Shown here piece by piece: positions 36,499 through 46,016 of a stretch of 64,000 nucleotides of DNA. The notes beneath the pieces were generated by a model. That model did no database searches. It was not told the origin of the DNA and saw only the letters and a list, made by a program, of their open reading frames with translations. Source of the stretch: Serinicoccus kebangsaanensis (GTDB taxonomy: Bacteria; Actinomycetota; Actinomycetes; Actinomycetales; Dermatophilaceae); assembly GCF_008919445.1 (NCBI RefSeq), contig NZ_VSLG01000008.1, positions 62,001-126,000 of the forward strand, given 5' to 3'. Positions within the stretch are counted from its first letter, which is position 1. Each line of letters starts with the position of its first letter. Made by a program: the position numbers and the translations under genes.

Positions 36499-37614
36499 TC
36501 AGCCGCCCTGGATGGTGTCGATGAGGGCCAACGCCTTCTCGCGGGTGTCCGCAGAGATCGGCGCGGAGCCGGCGGCGTCGGCCGCCGCCTGCTGGCCCTC
36601 CTCGGAGACGACGTAGGTCAGGACGTCCTTGACGAGGTTGGCCCGCGCCGGGTCGTCGTAGGAGGTGCAGGCGATGTGGTAGCTGACCAGGACGATCGGG
36701 TAGGCACCGGACTCGGTGGTGTCGCGGGCCAGCTCCAGGGCCATGTCGCCCTCGACGCCGGTGTCGGCCGGCTCGGAGGCGTCGACCACCTTGGCGGCGG
36801 CCTCCGGGGAGAAGTCGACGAACTCCTCGCCGACGCCCACCGCGGCGGCCTGGCCGGTGACGACCGAGGCGTCGGCATACCCGATGGTGCCCTCGTTGTC
36901 GTTGATGACCTGGATGACGCCGGTGTTCTGCGCGGCGGCCTCGGCCGGGACCGGCCAGGCGGCGTCCGCCTCGTGCGGCCAGGAGTCGGGGGCGGCGGCC
37001 GAGAGGTACTCCATGAAGTTCTCGGTCGTGCCCGAGTCGTCGGAGCGGTGCACGACGGTGATCTCGGTGTCGGGCAGCTCGGCGTCGGGGTTGTCCTCGG
37101 CGATGGCCGGGTCGTTCCAGGTCGTGATGTCCTGGTTCATGATCTGGGCCAGCGTGTCGGGGGAGAGCTGCAGGTTGTCGACACCGGGCAGGTTGTAGGG
37201 CACGGCGACCGGGGAGATGTAGACGGGGATGTGCAAGGCGCCACCCTCACCGCACGACTCCTTGACGGCCTCGCGCTCCTCCTCGTCGAGGTAGGCGTCG
37301 GAACCGACGAAGTCGGAGGCGCCGGCGATGAGGTTCTCGCGGCCGGCGCCGGACCCGACGGAGTTGTACTGGAGGGTGACCTCGGGCTGGACGCCGCTGT
37401 AACCGGCGATCCAGGCGGTCATCGCGGCCTCCTGCGAGGAGGCGCCGGAGGCGAGCACGTCGCCGGACATCTCCTCGGAGCCGCCCTCCTCCGCGCTGGA
37501 GTCCTCGGAGCCGCCCTCCGCGTTGGCGGTGGGGTCGTCGTTGCCGCAGGCGGCAAGCGTGAGGGAGGCCGCCATCGCAACGGCGACGGCGGGACCAAAG
37601 CGGTGAAGCTTCAC
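36499..37614 (-). CDS. pstS: Phosphate-binding lipoprotein PstS
   Basis: The 371-residue lipoprotein has a signal ending 'SLTLAACG' (lipid Cys23), a Gly/Ser/Glu-rich spacer, and the phosphate-binding core: 'GASSQEAAMTAW', 'YNSVGSGAGRENLI', 'FVGSDAYL', 'VVHRSDDSGTTENF' and 'GTIGYADASV'. These are the loops that wrap one phosphate. It is the first gene of pstSCAB, in the usual order. A Pho box lies about 120 bp upstream of its ATG. Confidence 0.97.
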   Translation of the reverse strand: MKLHRFGPAVAVAMAASLTLAACGNDDPTANAEGGSEDSSAEEGGSEEMSGDVLASGASSQEAAMTAWIAGYSGVQPEVTLQYNSVGSGAGRENLIAGASDFVGSDAYLDEEEREAVKESCGEGGALHIPVYISPVAVPYNLPGVDNLQLSPDTLAQIMNQDITTWNDPAIAEDNPDAELPDTEITVVHRSDDSGTTENFMEYLSAAAPDSWPHEADAAWPVPAEAAAQNTGVIQVINDNEGTIGYADASVVTGQAAAVGVGEEFVDFSPEAAAKVVDASEPADTGVEGDMALELARDTTESGAYPIVLVSYHIACTSYDDPARANLVKDVLTYVVSEEGQQAAADAAGSAPISADTREKALALIDTIQGG

Positions 37615-37733
37615 GGGGTACCTCTCTGAAAACGTCTGTCAGGTCCGCGCCGCGTCAGATGGGGCCGAGGGCGCGGAGGCGGCGTCGCCAACCGCGGTCG
37701 ACGATAGGGAGCGGACGTGACGCGCTCGGGCGC

Positions 37734-37755
37734 CTCAGGTGAATGCGGCGTGAAC
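37734..37755 (-). promoter_or_regulatory. Pho box upstream of pstS
   Basis: Read on the minus strand, GTTCACGCCGC is followed directly by ATTCACCTGAG: two 11-bp direct repeats with the TTCAC core that PhoP binds in actinobacteria. The site is about 120 bp upstream of the pstS start and points toward it. No phoR-phoP pair is in the window. Confidence 0.75.
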
Positions 37756-37779
37756 GAGGACCGAAGATCACGGACGCGC

Positions 37780-37816
37780 GCGGCTGACCCGCACCGCATC
37801 GGTGCAGGTCAGCCGC
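37780..37816 (-). terminator. Terminator hairpin after clpB
   Basis: A stem of 16 pairs with one mismatch (GCGGCTGACC.GCACCG against CGGTGC.GGTCAGCCGC) and a 3-nt loop lies 24 bp beyond the clpB stop codon on the minus strand. No T-run is seen. It would separate clpB from the pst operon. Confidence 0.7.
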
Positions 37817-37839
37817 ATCGTGAGAGGTATGCCGTCGGC

Positions 37840-40422
37840 TCAGCGCAGGAGCAGGTCGCCTCCGCTCTCGTCGACGTCGACGACGACCTGTGCGCCGTCC
37901 CGGACCTCGCCGGCAAGCAGCCCCTGGGCCAGCCGGTCCCCGATCTGGGTCTGCACCAGGCGGCGCAGCGGCCGGGCCCCGTAGGCGGGGTCGAAGCCAC
38001 GCTCGGCCAGCCACCGGGAGGCCGCGTCGGTCACCTCGAGGGTAATCCGGCGACCCTCCAGCCGGCGGCTCAGCTCGGCCACCTGGAGCCCGACGATCGT
38101 GGCCAGCTCGTCCTGGCTGAGCGGGTCGAAGATCACGACCTCGTCGAGCCGGTTGAGGAACTCGGGCTTGAAGCTGGCGCGGACCGCGCTCATGACCTGC
38201 TCCCGCTTGGTGGCCTCGTCGGTGGTGGGGTCGATGAGGAACTGGCTGCCCAGGTTGGAGGTCATCACGAGGATGACGTTGCGGAAGTCGACGGTGCGCC
38301 CCTGGCCGTCGGTGAGCCGGCCGTCGTCGAGCACCTGCAGCAGGATGTCGAAGGTCTCCGGGTGCGCCTTCTCGACCTCGTCCAGCAGCACGACCGAGTA
38401 GGGCCGGCGCCGGACGGCCTCGGTGAGCTGCCCGCCCTCGTCGTACCCGACATACCCGGGGGGTGCGCCGATGAGGCGCGCGACCGCGTGCCTCTCGGCA
38501 TACTCCGACATGTCGATGCGGACCATCGCCCGCTCGTCGTCGAAGAGGAAGTCCGCCAGGCTCTTGGCGAGCTCGGTCTTGCCGACCCCGGTGGGGCCGA
38601 GGAAGAGGAAGGAGCCGGTCGGCCGGTCCGGGTCGGAGATCCCGGCGCGCGCGCGGCGGACGGCGTCGCTCACGGTGCGCACGGCGCGCCGCTGCCCGAT
38701 GAGCCGCTGCCCGATGACGTCCTCCATCCGCAGCAGCTTCTCCGTCTCGCCCTCGAGCAGCCGCCCGGCGGGGATGCCGGTCCAGGCGGAGATGACGTCG
38801 GCGATGTCGTCGGCGCCCACCTCGTCCTTGACCATCGGCACGCCCTGGGTCTCGACGCTAAGCGCCGACTCCTCCTCCTGCGCCGCGACGAGCTCGGTCT
38901 CGGCGGCCGGGATCTCGCCGTAGAGCAGCCGCGAGGCACCCTCGTAGTCGCCCTGCCGCTGCAGCCGCTCGGCCTGGGTGCGCAGGTCGTCCAGCCGCGC
39001 CTTGAGCTCACCGACGCGGTTGAGCCCGCCCTTCTCGGCCTCCCAGCGGGCGGTGAGCGCGGCGAGCTCCTCGCGCCGGTCGGCGAGGTCGGCGCGCAGC
39101 TTGGCCAGCCGCGCGCGGGAGGCGTCGTCGTCCTCGCGGGCGAGGTGCATCTCCTCCATCGTCAGGCGGTCCACCTGCCGCTGCAGCTCGTCGATCTCGA
39201 CCGGGGAGGAGTCGATCTCCATCCGCAGCCGGGAGGCGGCCTCGTCGACGAGGTCGATGGCCTTGTCCGGCAGCTGACGTCCGCTGATGTAGCGGTCGGA
39301 CAGGTCCGCGGCGGCGACGAGCGCGGAGTCGGCGATGGCGACCTTGTGGTGCGCCTCGTAGCGCTCCTTGAGGCCGCGCAGGATGGCGATGGTGTCCTCG
39401 ACGCTGGGCTCGCCCACGAAGACCTGCTGGAACCGGCGCTCCAGCGCGGGGTCCTTCTCGATGTTCTCGCGGTACTCGTCCAGGGTCGTCGCGCCGACCA
39501 TCCGCAGCTCGCCCCGCGCCAGCAGCGGCTTGAGCATGTTGCCGGCGTCCATCGAGGAGTCGCCGCTGGCGCCCGCGCCGACGACGGTATGCAGCTCGTC
39601 GATGAAGGTGATGACCTGACCGTCGCTGCCGGTGATCTCGGCGAGGACCGCCTTGAGCCGCTCCTCGAACTCGCCGCGGTACTTCGCGCCCGCGACCATG
39701 GAGCCCAGGTCCAACGAGATCAAGGTCTTGTCCCGCAGCGACTCGGGCACGTCCCCGGCGACGATCCGCTGGGCGAGGCCCTCGACCACGGCGGTCTTGC
39801 CGACGCCCGGCTCACCGATGAGCACCGGGTTGTTCTTCGTGCGCCGGGACAGCACCTGGACGACGCGGCGGATCTCCGAGTCGCGCCCGATGACCGGGTC
39901 CAGCCTGCCCTCGCGGGCCAGGGAGGTGAGGTCGGTGCCGTACTTCCCCAGCGCGTCGAAGGTCGACTCCGGGTCGGCCGAGGTGACCGGCTTGCCCCCG
40001 CGCAGCGCCGGGATGCGCTCGGCGATGGCGTCCGCGTCCAGCCCGGCGAAGGCGCCGGAGCGGGCCAGCGCGAGCAGCAGGTGGTCGGTCGACACGAAGG
40101 TGTCGCCCATGGCCGACATGGCGTCCTGCGCACCCTTCACCACGGCGTGCATGGCCCGGGAGAGCCCCGGGTTGCCCATGCTGCTGCCGCTGGCCGAGGG
40201 CAGCGCCGCCAGCGCGGACCGCGCCGCCTCCCGGGCCTGGTCGGTCGAGCTCCCGCTCGCCTCCAGCAGCGGGGCGGTCGTCGTGTCCCCCTGCTGCGCC
40301 AGCGCGGCCAGCAGGTGGCCCGGCTCGACCTGCGCGTGCCCGGCGGCCGCGGCGTCCCGCACCGCGGTGGACAGCGCTTCCTGCGCCTTCGTGGTCAGAT
40401 TGAGATCCATCGCTGTTGTCAT
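37840..40422 (-). CDS. clpB: ATP-dependent chaperone ClpB
   Basis: ClpB rescues aggregated proteins with DnaK. The 860-residue protein has the N-domain (about 1-145), nucleotide domain 1 with Walker A 'GEPGVGKT' and Walker B 'FIDELH', the coiled-coil middle domain (about 400-520, Glu/Leu/Arg-rich) that marks ClpB against ClpC, and domain 2 with '[10 protein letters not shown]' and 'LLDEVEKAH'. ATG 40422 follows GGAG closely; ATG 40410 ('MDLNLTTKA') is the alternative. The HAIR palindrome upstream indicates HspR control. Confidence 0.97.
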   Translation of the reverse strand: MTTAMDLNLTTKAQEALSTAVRDAAAAGHAQVEPGHLLAALAQQGDTTTAPLLEASGSSTDQAREAARSALAALPSASGSSMGNPGLSRAMHAVVKGAQDAMSAMGDTFVSTDHLLLALARSGAFAGLDADAIAERIPALRGGKPVTSADPESTFDALGKYGTDLTSLAREGRLDPVIGRDSEIRRVVQVLSRRTKNNPVLIGEPGVGKTAVVEGLAQRIVAGDVPESLRDKTLISLDLGSMVAGAKYRGEFEERLKAVLAEITGSDGQVITFIDELHTVVGAGASGDSSMDAGNMLKPLLARGELRMVGATTLDEYRENIEKDPALERRFQQVFVGEPSVEDTIAILRGLKERYEAHHKVAIADSALVAAADLSDRYISGRQLPDKAIDLVDEAASRLRMEIDSSPVEIDELQRQVDRLTMEEMHLAREDDDASRARLAKLRADLADRREELAALTARWEAEKGGLNRVGELKARLDDLRTQAERLQRQGDYEGASRLLYGEIPAAETELVAAQEEESALSVETQGVPMVKDEVGADDIADVISAWTGIPAGRLLEGETEKLLRMEDVIGQRLIGQRRAVRTVSDAVRRARAGISDPDRPTGSFLFLGPTGVGKTELAKSLADFLFDDERAMVRIDMSEYAERHAVARLIGAPPGYVGYDEGGQLTEAVRRRPYSVVLLDEVEKAHPETFDILLQVLDDGRLTDGQGRTVDFRNVILVMTSNLGSQFLIDPTTDEATKREQVMSAVRASFKPEFLNRLDEVVIFDPLSQDELATIVGLQVAELSRRLEGRRITLEVTDAASRWLAERGFDPAYGARPLRRLVQTQIGDRLAQGLLAGEVRDGAQVVVDVDESGGDLLLR

Positions 40423-40487
40423 GCTCCTCGTGCTCGTGGCCTGCCCGGCCACTCCCCTGTCGGTGTCTACTGGAGTCAACGCGTCAA

Positions 40488-40510
40488 AGTTGAGTCTATT
40501 CCACTCAACT
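40488..40510 (-). promoter_or_regulatory. HAIR element (HspR operator) upstream of clpB
   Basis: AGTTGAGT, seven spacer bases, then ACTCAACT form a perfect inverted repeat of the HAIR form (consensus CTTGAGT-N7-ACTCAAG) recognised by HspR. It lies about 70-90 bp upstream of clpB, with TTGAC hexamers just downstream that could be -35 boxes. HspR is encoded in this window at 60215-60649. It stands only 10 bp from the ZIP gene stop. Confidence 0.85.
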
Positions 40511-40519
40511 CTGGTCCGC

Positions 40520-41323
40520 TCACAGGCTGAGCAGCGCGAGCGAGAGCACCATCACCACGGCCCCCAGGAAGAAGCCGACGAGCAGGTCCCGGCGGCGACG
40601 GGCATACCTCATCGCGGTGGGCAGCAGCTCGACCACGCTGACCGCGATCATCATCCCGGCGACCAGCGCCAGCGACAGGTCCACCCATTCCAGCGGCAGC
40701 AGCACCCGCAGCGCGAGGTAGCCCAGCACGGCGCCCAGCGGCTCGGCCAGCCCGGAGAGGGCGGCCCACAGCATCGCCCGGGCACGGCTCCCGGTGGCTG
40801 CGTAGATCGGGGCGGCGACGACCATCCCCTCGGGCACGTTGTGGATCGCGATGGCGACGGCGAGGATCACCCCGCCCGTCGGGTCCTCGAGGGTGGAGAC
40901 CAGCGTGGCCAGGCCCTCGGGCAGGTTGTGCAGGCCCACGACCGCCGCCAGCAGCAGGCCGGTGCGCAGCAGTCCCAGGTCGAGCGCGCCGGACCGGATG
41001 CGGCGCAGGTCCTCACCACCCCCGGCCTCGGCCGGGCTGAGCCGGTGCGGCATGAGGTGGCAGAGGAGGTGGACGAGCGCGGCCCCGACGGCCATCGCGC
41101 CGAGCACCCAGGCGAGCGCGGCCTGCTCACCCACGAGGTCGGCGAGAGCATCCAGCGCCGACGGGGCGATCTCGACGACGGAGATGGTGATCATCACCCC
41201 GGCCGCGAAGCACAGCGCCGCGGCCATCACGCCAGGATGCAGCGCCTGACGGCGCGTCCCGAGCCAGCCGCCGACACAGGTGGACAGGCCGGCCAGCACG
41301 GTGACGAGCAGCGCGAACGCCAC
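40520..41323 (-). CDS. ZIP family metal transporter
   Basis: The 267-residue protein has about eight membrane segments and the two ZIP signatures that form the metal path: '[11 protein letters not shown]' and '[12 protein letters not shown]'. A His-poor, acidic central loop (about 90-110) lies between segments 3 and 4. ZIP proteins import zinc, iron or other divalent ions. The GTG start at 41323 is supported by AGGAGG six bases upstream. It is close to clpB but probably transcribed separately. Confidence 0.9.
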   Translation of the reverse strand: MAFALLVTVLAGLSTCVGGWLGTRRQALHPGVMAAALCFAAGVMITISVVEIAPSALDALADLVGEQAALAWVLGAMAVGAALVHLLCHLMPHRLSPAEAGGGEDLRRIRSGALDLGLLRTGLLLAAVVGLHNLPEGLATLVSTLEDPTGGVILAVAIAIHNVPEGMVVAAPIYAATGSRARAMLWAALSGLAEPLGAVLGYLALRVLLPLEWVDLSLALVAGMMIAVSVVELLPTAMRYARRRRDLLVGFFLGAVVMVLSLALLSL

Positions 41324-41380
41324 GTCGAACCTCCTCCTGGTGGCCGTGCGAAGTATGCCGGATCGCGACACCATGACGTC

Positions 41381-41896
41381 ATGGACCTCTCGGCAGCGCT
41401 CGGTGACATCACGACCGTCGACGTGGACGCGGTGGTCAACGCCGCCAACTCGACCCTGCTCGGCGGCGGTGGCGTCGACGGGGCGATCCATGCCGCGGCC
41501 GGGCCGGAGCTGCTCGAGGAGTGCCGCCGGGTGCGGGCCGCCCGCTGGCACGACGGGCTCCCGGTCGGCGAGGCGGTGGCGACCGGCGCGGGGAGGATGC
41601 CGGCCCGCTGGGTGATCCACACCGTGGGGCCCAACCGGCATCGTGGCCAGACCGACCCCGACCTGCTGGCCTCCTGCTTTGGGCGCAGCCTGGAGGTCGC
41701 GCAGGAGATCGGTGCGCGGTCCGTCGCCTTCCCGGCGATCAGCGCCGGGGTCTACGGCTGGGATCCCGGCGAGGTGGCCGAGGTCGCCGTGGCGACGGTG
41801 CGGCATGCCGCGGACGCCGTGCCGGGTGTGCAGGAGGTGCGCTTCGTGCTCTTCGGCGAGGACGTGCTCGAGCACTTCGAGCGGGCGCTGGCGTGA
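41381..41896 (+). CDS. Macro domain protein (O-acetyl-ADP-ribose deacetylase type)
   Basis: The 171-residue protein is a single macro domain with '[20 protein letters not shown]' in two strands, the catalytic/ADP-ribose loop '[14 protein letters not shown]' and '[12 protein letters not shown]'. YmdB-type enzymes hydrolyse O-acetyl-ADP-ribose or remove ADP-ribose from proteins; the residues fit that group. It overlaps the GNAT gene by 4 bp (GTGA), a coupling that may link acetyl and ADP-ribose chemistry. The ATG is 57 bp from the divergent ZIP start. Confidence 0.92.
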   Translation: MDLSAALGDITTVDVDAVVNAANSTLLGGGGVDGAIHAAAGPELLEECRRVRAARWHDGLPVGEAVATGAGRMPARWVIHTVGPNRHRGQTDPDLLASCFGRSLEVAQEIGARSVAFPAISAGVYGWDPGEVAEVAVATVRHAADAVPGVQEVRFVLFGEDVLEHFERALA

Positions 41897-42498
41897 GCCC
41901 ACCGGACCTCACCCACACCCCCGTGCTGCGTGGAGAGCTGGTCGAGCTGCGTCCGGTCACGCCCGCCGACGTCGCCCGGCTGCACGCGCTCATGGGTGAC
42001 CTCGAGGTGTCCCGCCTGACGGGCTCGATCCACGCCGACGACGAGGTGGACGAGCTGCCCTGGAGCGTCGACCAGCTGCAGGCGATCTATGCCCGCTGGG
42101 CCACCGACGTGGACAGGGTGGTCTGGGCGGTGGTGGACCGCGAGAGCGACCAGGTGGTCGGCGAGAGCGTGCTGCTGGACCACGATCCCGGCAACGCCTC
42201 CATCGGGTTCCGGATCTGGATCAGCGGCGCCCGCGGGCGTGGGCTGGGCACGGAGGCGACCCGGCTGAGTGTGCGGCACGCGATCGAGGAGCTCGGGCTG
42301 CACCGGGTGGAGCTCGAGGTGTATGCCTTCAACCCCCGCGCGCGGCACGTCTACGAGAAGGTCGGTTTCGTGCTCGAGGGCACCAGGCGGGAGGCGCTGC
42401 GGTATGCCGACGGCTGGGTCGACTGCCACGTCATGGGGCTGCTGGCGAGCGACTGGGCCGGTTCCCACGACGCCCAGCCCCCTCCCCCTGGGGAGTGA
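41893..42498 (+). CDS. GNAT family acetyltransferase (RimJ/RimL-like)
   Basis: The 201-residue protein shows the RimJ/L-like GNAT pattern: '[18 protein letters not shown]', acetyl-CoA loop '[16 protein letters not shown]' (about 108-123), '[20 protein letters not shown]' and '[12 protein letters not shown]'. The acceptor could be a protein N-terminus, ribosomal protein or small amine. Translation is coupled to the macro-domain gene. Its TGA stop lies in the flank of palindromic element 3. Confidence 0.88.
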   Translation: MSPPDLTHTPVLRGELVELRPVTPADVARLHALMGDLEVSRLTGSIHADDEVDELPWSVDQLQAIYARWATDVDRVVWAVVDRESDQVVGESVLLDHDPGNASIGFRIWISGARGRGLGTEATRLSVRHAIEELGLHRVELEVYAFNPRARHVYEKVGFVLEGTRREALRYADGWVDCHVMGLLASDWAGSHDAQPPPPGE

Positions 42499-42502
42499 CC
42501 AC

Positions 42503-42554
42503 GGCATAGCACAACCCTCATCGGCAAACTTCCCGATGGAGGTTGTGCTATCCC
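42503..42554. repeat. 52-bp palindromic element, copy 3
   Basis: Arms of 22 bp start GGCATAGCACAACCC and mirror GGAGGTTGTGCTATCCC, with two mismatches, around the loop CAAACTTC. The flanks GTGACCACGG and CCGTGGTCAC pair perfectly and lengthen the stem to about 31 bp. It lies between the convergent GNAT and MFS genes and supplies the MFS stop codon (TAG at 42548-42550). Confidence 0.93.
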
Positions 42555-43807
42555 GTGGTCACTTCCGGAGGGGAGGGGGCAGACGGTGCGGGAGACGCCG
42601 CTCGGGCGAGGGTCTCGGGGGCGCGGAGCCAGACCAGCCCACCCAGGACGCACACCACCCCGGTCACCGCGAGGGCCGTCCCGAAGCCGACGAGGTCGAC
42701 CACCAGGCCGGTCAGCACCGGCCCGACGATCACCCCGGCGTCGGTGACCATCTGGTAGGTGGACAGCACGGTGCCGCCGTTGCGCTCCTGCCCGACGATG
42801 TCCGCCAGCGCGGCCTGCTCCGACGGGTTGACGAAGCCGGCGCCGATGCCGGAGACGAAGCTCAGCACCAGCAGGACCAGCAGTGACGTGGTCGCCCCCA
42901 GCCCGGGCAGCAGGCTCAGCCCGAGGCCTCCGAGCGCCAGGCCGGAGATGATCATCCCGGCGATGATGAGCGGTCGGCGGCCGACCCGGTCGGAGAACCG
43001 CCCGGTGACCTGCAGCGTGATCGCCGTGCCCAGCGCCGCGGTCGTCAGCGTCGCGCCGGCCACCCACGTCTCGTCGCGCACCGCGGCGGCCAGCAGCGGG
43101 ATCACCGCCATCCGGACGCCGAGGTTGGCCCACCCGTTCGCCACCCCGCACGCCAGCACGGCACGGTATGCCGGGTTCCCCAGCGCCTCCCGCACCGTCA
43201 GGACGGGGCGGTCGGCCTCCCCCGGTGGCGGCCGCAGCCGCGCTCCCCCGAGCCCGACGCCCACGACGAGCGCGGCGACGACCAGGGCGACGGCATACAC
43301 GACGAAGGGCAGGCGCATCCCCCACCCGGCGAGGAGGCCGCCGATGACCGGCCCCACCATGCTGCCGATGATGAACGCGCTGCCCCACAGCGAGGACACG
43401 CGACCGCGGATGCCCGGCGGCGCGAGCCGCACCAGCAGCGCGATCGCGGAGATGGTGAACATCGTCGACCCCAGGCCACCCAGCCCGCGGAAGACGAGCA
43501 GCTGCCAGTAGCTCTGCGCGAACGCGGTGGCCAGCGACGAGGCGGCGACGACGAGCAGCCCGGTGAGGTAGACCGGCCGCTCGCCCAGCCGCTGCACGAG
43601 CCGGCCGCCCGCGGGCGCGAAGACGAGCCGGCAGAAGGCGAAGGCGGAGACGACGATGGTGGCGGCCGTGGCCCCCACGTCGAAGGACCGCGCGAAGCCC
43701 GGCAGCACGGGCGAGACCAGCCCGAAGCCGACGGCGATGACGAAGGAGGCGCCGACGAGGATCCAGACCTCGGACGGTATGCGGATCCGCTCGGTCGTGG
43801 CGCTCAC
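42548..43807 (-). CDS. MFS transporter
   Basis: The 419-residue protein has 12 predicted segments and the MFS motif A-type loop 'GGRLVQRLGERPVYLTG' (about 66-82), then 'FRGLGGLGSTMFTISAIALL'. Probable multidrug or metabolite efflux. The GTG start overlaps the AAA-type ATPase stop by 4 bp. The C-terminus (VTTG, stop) is encoded by the flank and arm of palindromic element 3. Substrate unknown. Confidence 0.88.
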   Translation of the reverse strand: MSATTERIRIPSEVWILVGASFVIAVGFGLVSPVLPGFARSFDVGATAATIVVSAFAFCRLVFAPAGGRLVQRLGERPVYLTGLLVVAASSLATAFAQSYWQLLVFRGLGGLGSTMFTISAIALLVRLAPPGIRGRVSSLWGSAFIIGSMVGPVIGGLLAGWGMRLPFVVYAVALVVAALVVGVGLGGARLRPPPGEADRPVLTVREALGNPAYRAVLACGVANGWANLGVRMAVIPLLAAAVRDETWVAGATLTTAALGTAITLQVTGRFSDRVGRRPLIIAGMIISGLALGGLGLSLLPGLGATTSLLVLLVLSFVSGIGAGFVNPSEQAALADIVGQERNGGTVLSTYQMVTDAGVIVGPVLTGLVVDLVGFGTALAVTGVVCVLGGLVWLRAPETLARAASPAPSAPSPPEVTTG

Positions 43808-44910
43808 CCGCGCCTCAGGTGCTCGCGCAGGTAGGGGAGCGCGACGTCCACCAGGCCGTGCCCGGCGGGAGCGATCAGCTCCCGGTCGATGAGTCGGCTC
43901 CGGACCACGTTGCCGTGCTGCTTGCTGACGCCGAGCCGCGCCGCGACCTCGCCGGTCGAGGAGGGTCCGTCGTCGGCCGCCATCGCCCGCAGGTAGTCGA
44001 GCTGGCCCTGCGGCACCTGGCGCAGTGCGGGCGTGTGGACCAGCCGGCTCATCCGGTCCACCACGAGGGGCAGCGTGGTCCCGACGTCGGTGGCGGTGAT
44101 GACCTCGTCGTCTCCGGCGGCGCGCCAGGCCTGGTAGCCGACGAGCTGCAGCAGGTAGGGGTAGCCGTGGGCGATCTCGCTCAGCCGCTCCGCGCCCTCG
44201 GGGCTGATCACCCGCCCCGCCTCGCGCACCGTCCGGACGGCGGCGTCCCGGACCTCGTCGTGGCGCAGCGGGGTGAGGTCGACCCGCTCGGCCCGCCGCA
44301 GGAAGGTGGACCCCTGCTGGTCGAGCAGCGTGCCGATGCCCACCGGCAGCCCGGCCCCGACGAAGGCGACCTCCCGCTCGTCGCGCAGCAGGTGCTGGTA
44401 TGCCGACGCGAGCCGGGCCACGTCGTCGATCGGTGCGGCCTGCACCTCGTCGAGGGTCAGCAGCACGCCGGTGCCGTGCGACTCGGCGATCTCGGTCAGG
44501 CGCTCCAGCATGCTGCCCACGCTCTGGCTGGCGGGATAGGTCTGCGAGATCTCGGTCGACACCGATCCCACGGGGCCGATCCCGGCGCCGGTCACCCGGC
44601 GCTGCTCGGCCCCGGGGTCGTGCTCGGCCAGCCGGGCGGGCAGGAGCGTGCGCTCCAGCTCGGCCAGGAGCCCCGGACCCTCGGGCAGCCGCAGCACGTG
44701 CCAGCCGCGTGTCCGGGCGCGCTCCTCCAGCTCGTTGAGCACGACGGTCTTGCCCATCCCCCGGGCACCGCTGACCAGGATGGACCGCATCGGCGAGCCC
44801 GGGCCCTCGTCGAGCGCGACGTCGAACTCGTCCAGCAGGTCACCGCGCCCGACCACGACGCGTGGGCTGGCGCCGAAGCTGGGGCGGAAGGGGTTGCCGC
44901 GCCTCGTCAC
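43804..44910 (-). CDS. AAA-type ATP-binding protein with C-terminal winged helix
   Basis: The 368-residue protein has Walker A 'SGARGMGKT' (about 47-55), Walker B 'GVLLTLDEVQ' (about 148-157), a sensor-type 'VAFVGAGLPVG', and a C-terminal helix-turn-helix ('STGEVAARLGVSKQHGNVVRSRL', broken at Gly). This is the archaeal-ATPase/AAA_16-like group, used in regulation or defence-like systems; role unknown. The GTG start at 44910 has GAGGAGG 9 nt upstream. A probable promoter lies upstream and it is coupled to the MFS gene. Confidence 0.78.
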   Translation of the reverse strand: MTRRGNPFRPSFGASPRVVVGRGDLLDEFDVALDEGPGSPMRSILVSGARGMGKTVVLNELEERARTRGWHVLRLPEGPGLLAELERTLLPARLAEHDPGAEQRRVTGAGIGPVGSVSTEISQTYPASQSVGSMLERLTEIAESHGTGVLLTLDEVQAAPIDDVARLASAYQHLLRDEREVAFVGAGLPVGIGTLLDQQGSTFLRRAERVDLTPLRHDEVRDAAVRTVREAGRVISPEGAERLSEIAHGYPYLLQLVGYQAWRAAGDDEVITATDVGTTLPLVVDRMSRLVHTPALRQVPQGQLDYLRAMAADDGPSSTGEVAARLGVSKQHGNVVRSRLIDRELIAPAGHGLVDVALPYLREHLRRG

Positions 44911-44948
44911 CGGTCATTTCCTCCTCGGGTCAGCGGGCTGTTTCATCT

Positions 44949-44954
44949 GTTATA
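44949..44954 (-). promoter_or_regulatory. Probable -10 box for the AAA ATPase-MFS operon
   Basis: TATAAC on the minus strand lies about 40 bp upstream of the GTG at 44910 in a short AT-rich patch (44938-44983), unusual for this DNA. The patch also holds a GGTGAGT/ACTCACC inverted repeat (about 44963-44988) and a repeated GTTTTACT. I saw no clear -35. Confidence 0.45.
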
Positions 44955-44979
44955 CCAGCCTCGGTGAGTTTTACTTGTT

Positions 44980-45945
44980 TTACTCACCCAGGAGCTCGGC
45001 ATACCGCCGGACGTCCACGTTGCCCCCGGTGAGCACCACGCCGACGCGCTCCCCCGGGCGGACCGGGACCGCGCCGCTGCGCAGACCGGCCAGCCCGAGC
45101 ACCCCGGTCGGCTCCACCACCTGCTTCAGCGTGCCGGCCACCAGACGCATCGCCTGCACCAGCTCGGCGTCGGTCGCGGTCACGACCTCCTCCACCCCCG
45201 ACGCCAGGATCGGGAAGGTCAGCTCGCCCAGATGCTGCGTCTGCGCCCCGTCGGCGATGGTGACCGGCGTCTCGATGTGGACGATCCGACCCTCCTGCAG
45301 GGATCGGCGGGCGTCGTCCCCGGCGGCCGGCTCGACGCCGTAGATCCGGACACCCGGCGAGAGCTCGCGCGCGGCCAGGATCGACCCGGACAACAGACCT
45401 CCGCCGCCGAGCGGGGTCACGAGCACGTCGAGCGGCCCGGCGTCCTCGACGAGCTCCTTGACCGCGGTGCCCTGACCGGCGATGACGTGCGGATGGTCGT
45501 AGGGCGGGACCACCGTCGCCCCGGACTCCGCGGCCAGGTCGGCACCGATCTGCTCCCGGTCCTGGGTGTAGCGGTCGTAGCGGACCACCCGCGCCCCGTA
45601 GCCCTGGGTCGCCTCGACCTTGAGCTGCGGGGCGTCGTGCGGCATGACGATGGTGGCGGGTATGCCCAGCTCCCGGGCCGCGAGCGCGACCGCCTGCGCG
45701 TGGTTGCCCGAGGAGTAGGCCACGACGCCGGCCCGTCTGCTCGCGGCGTCGAGGGCGGAGAGCGCCGTGTAGGCCCCACGGAACTTGAAGGCGCCCACCC
45801 GCTGGAGGTGCTCGGCCTTGAGCAGCACGCTCGCGCCGACCTCCTCGTCCAGCCGCCGGGAGGTGAGGACGGGGGTCCGGTGGGCGACGCCGGCGATCAC
45901 GGCCGCGGCCGCCTCGACGTCGGCATACGAGAGCGGCGCGGTCAT
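44980..45945 (-). CDS. Threonine/serine dehydratase (PLP-dependent)
   Basis: The 321-residue fold-type II PLP enzyme has the Schiff-base Lys54 in 'GAFKFRGAY', a 'SSGNHAQAVALAA' loop and the phosphate-binding 'PLGGGGLLSG'. It deaminates threonine or serine to 2-oxobutyrate or pyruvate. It lacks the C-terminal ACT regulatory domain, so it resembles catabolic threonine dehydratase rather than feedback-regulated IlvA; serine racemase activity is also possible. The ATG at 45945 lies 71 bp from the divergent lipoprotein gene. Confidence 0.88.
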   Translation of the reverse strand: MTAPLSYADVEAAAAVIAGVAHRTPVLTSRRLDEEVGASVLLKAEHLQRVGAFKFRGAYTALSALDAASRRAGVVAYSSGNHAQAVALAARELGIPATIVMPHDAPQLKVEATQGYGARVVRYDRYTQDREQIGADLAAESGATVVPPYDHPHVIAGQGTAVKELVEDAGPLDVLVTPLGGGGLLSGSILAARELSPGVRIYGVEPAAGDDARRSLQEGRIVHIETPVTIADGAQTQHLGELTFPILASGVEEVVTATDAELVQAMRLVAGTLKQVVEPTGVLGLAGLRSGAVPVRPGERVGVVLTGGNVDVRRYAELLGE

Positions 45946-46016
45946 GACCGAAAGCCTGCGACACCCGTAAGGAATCGGCAACACCGTTCCCCGCCGGCCC
46001 CGAGCAGGCTGGAGCC

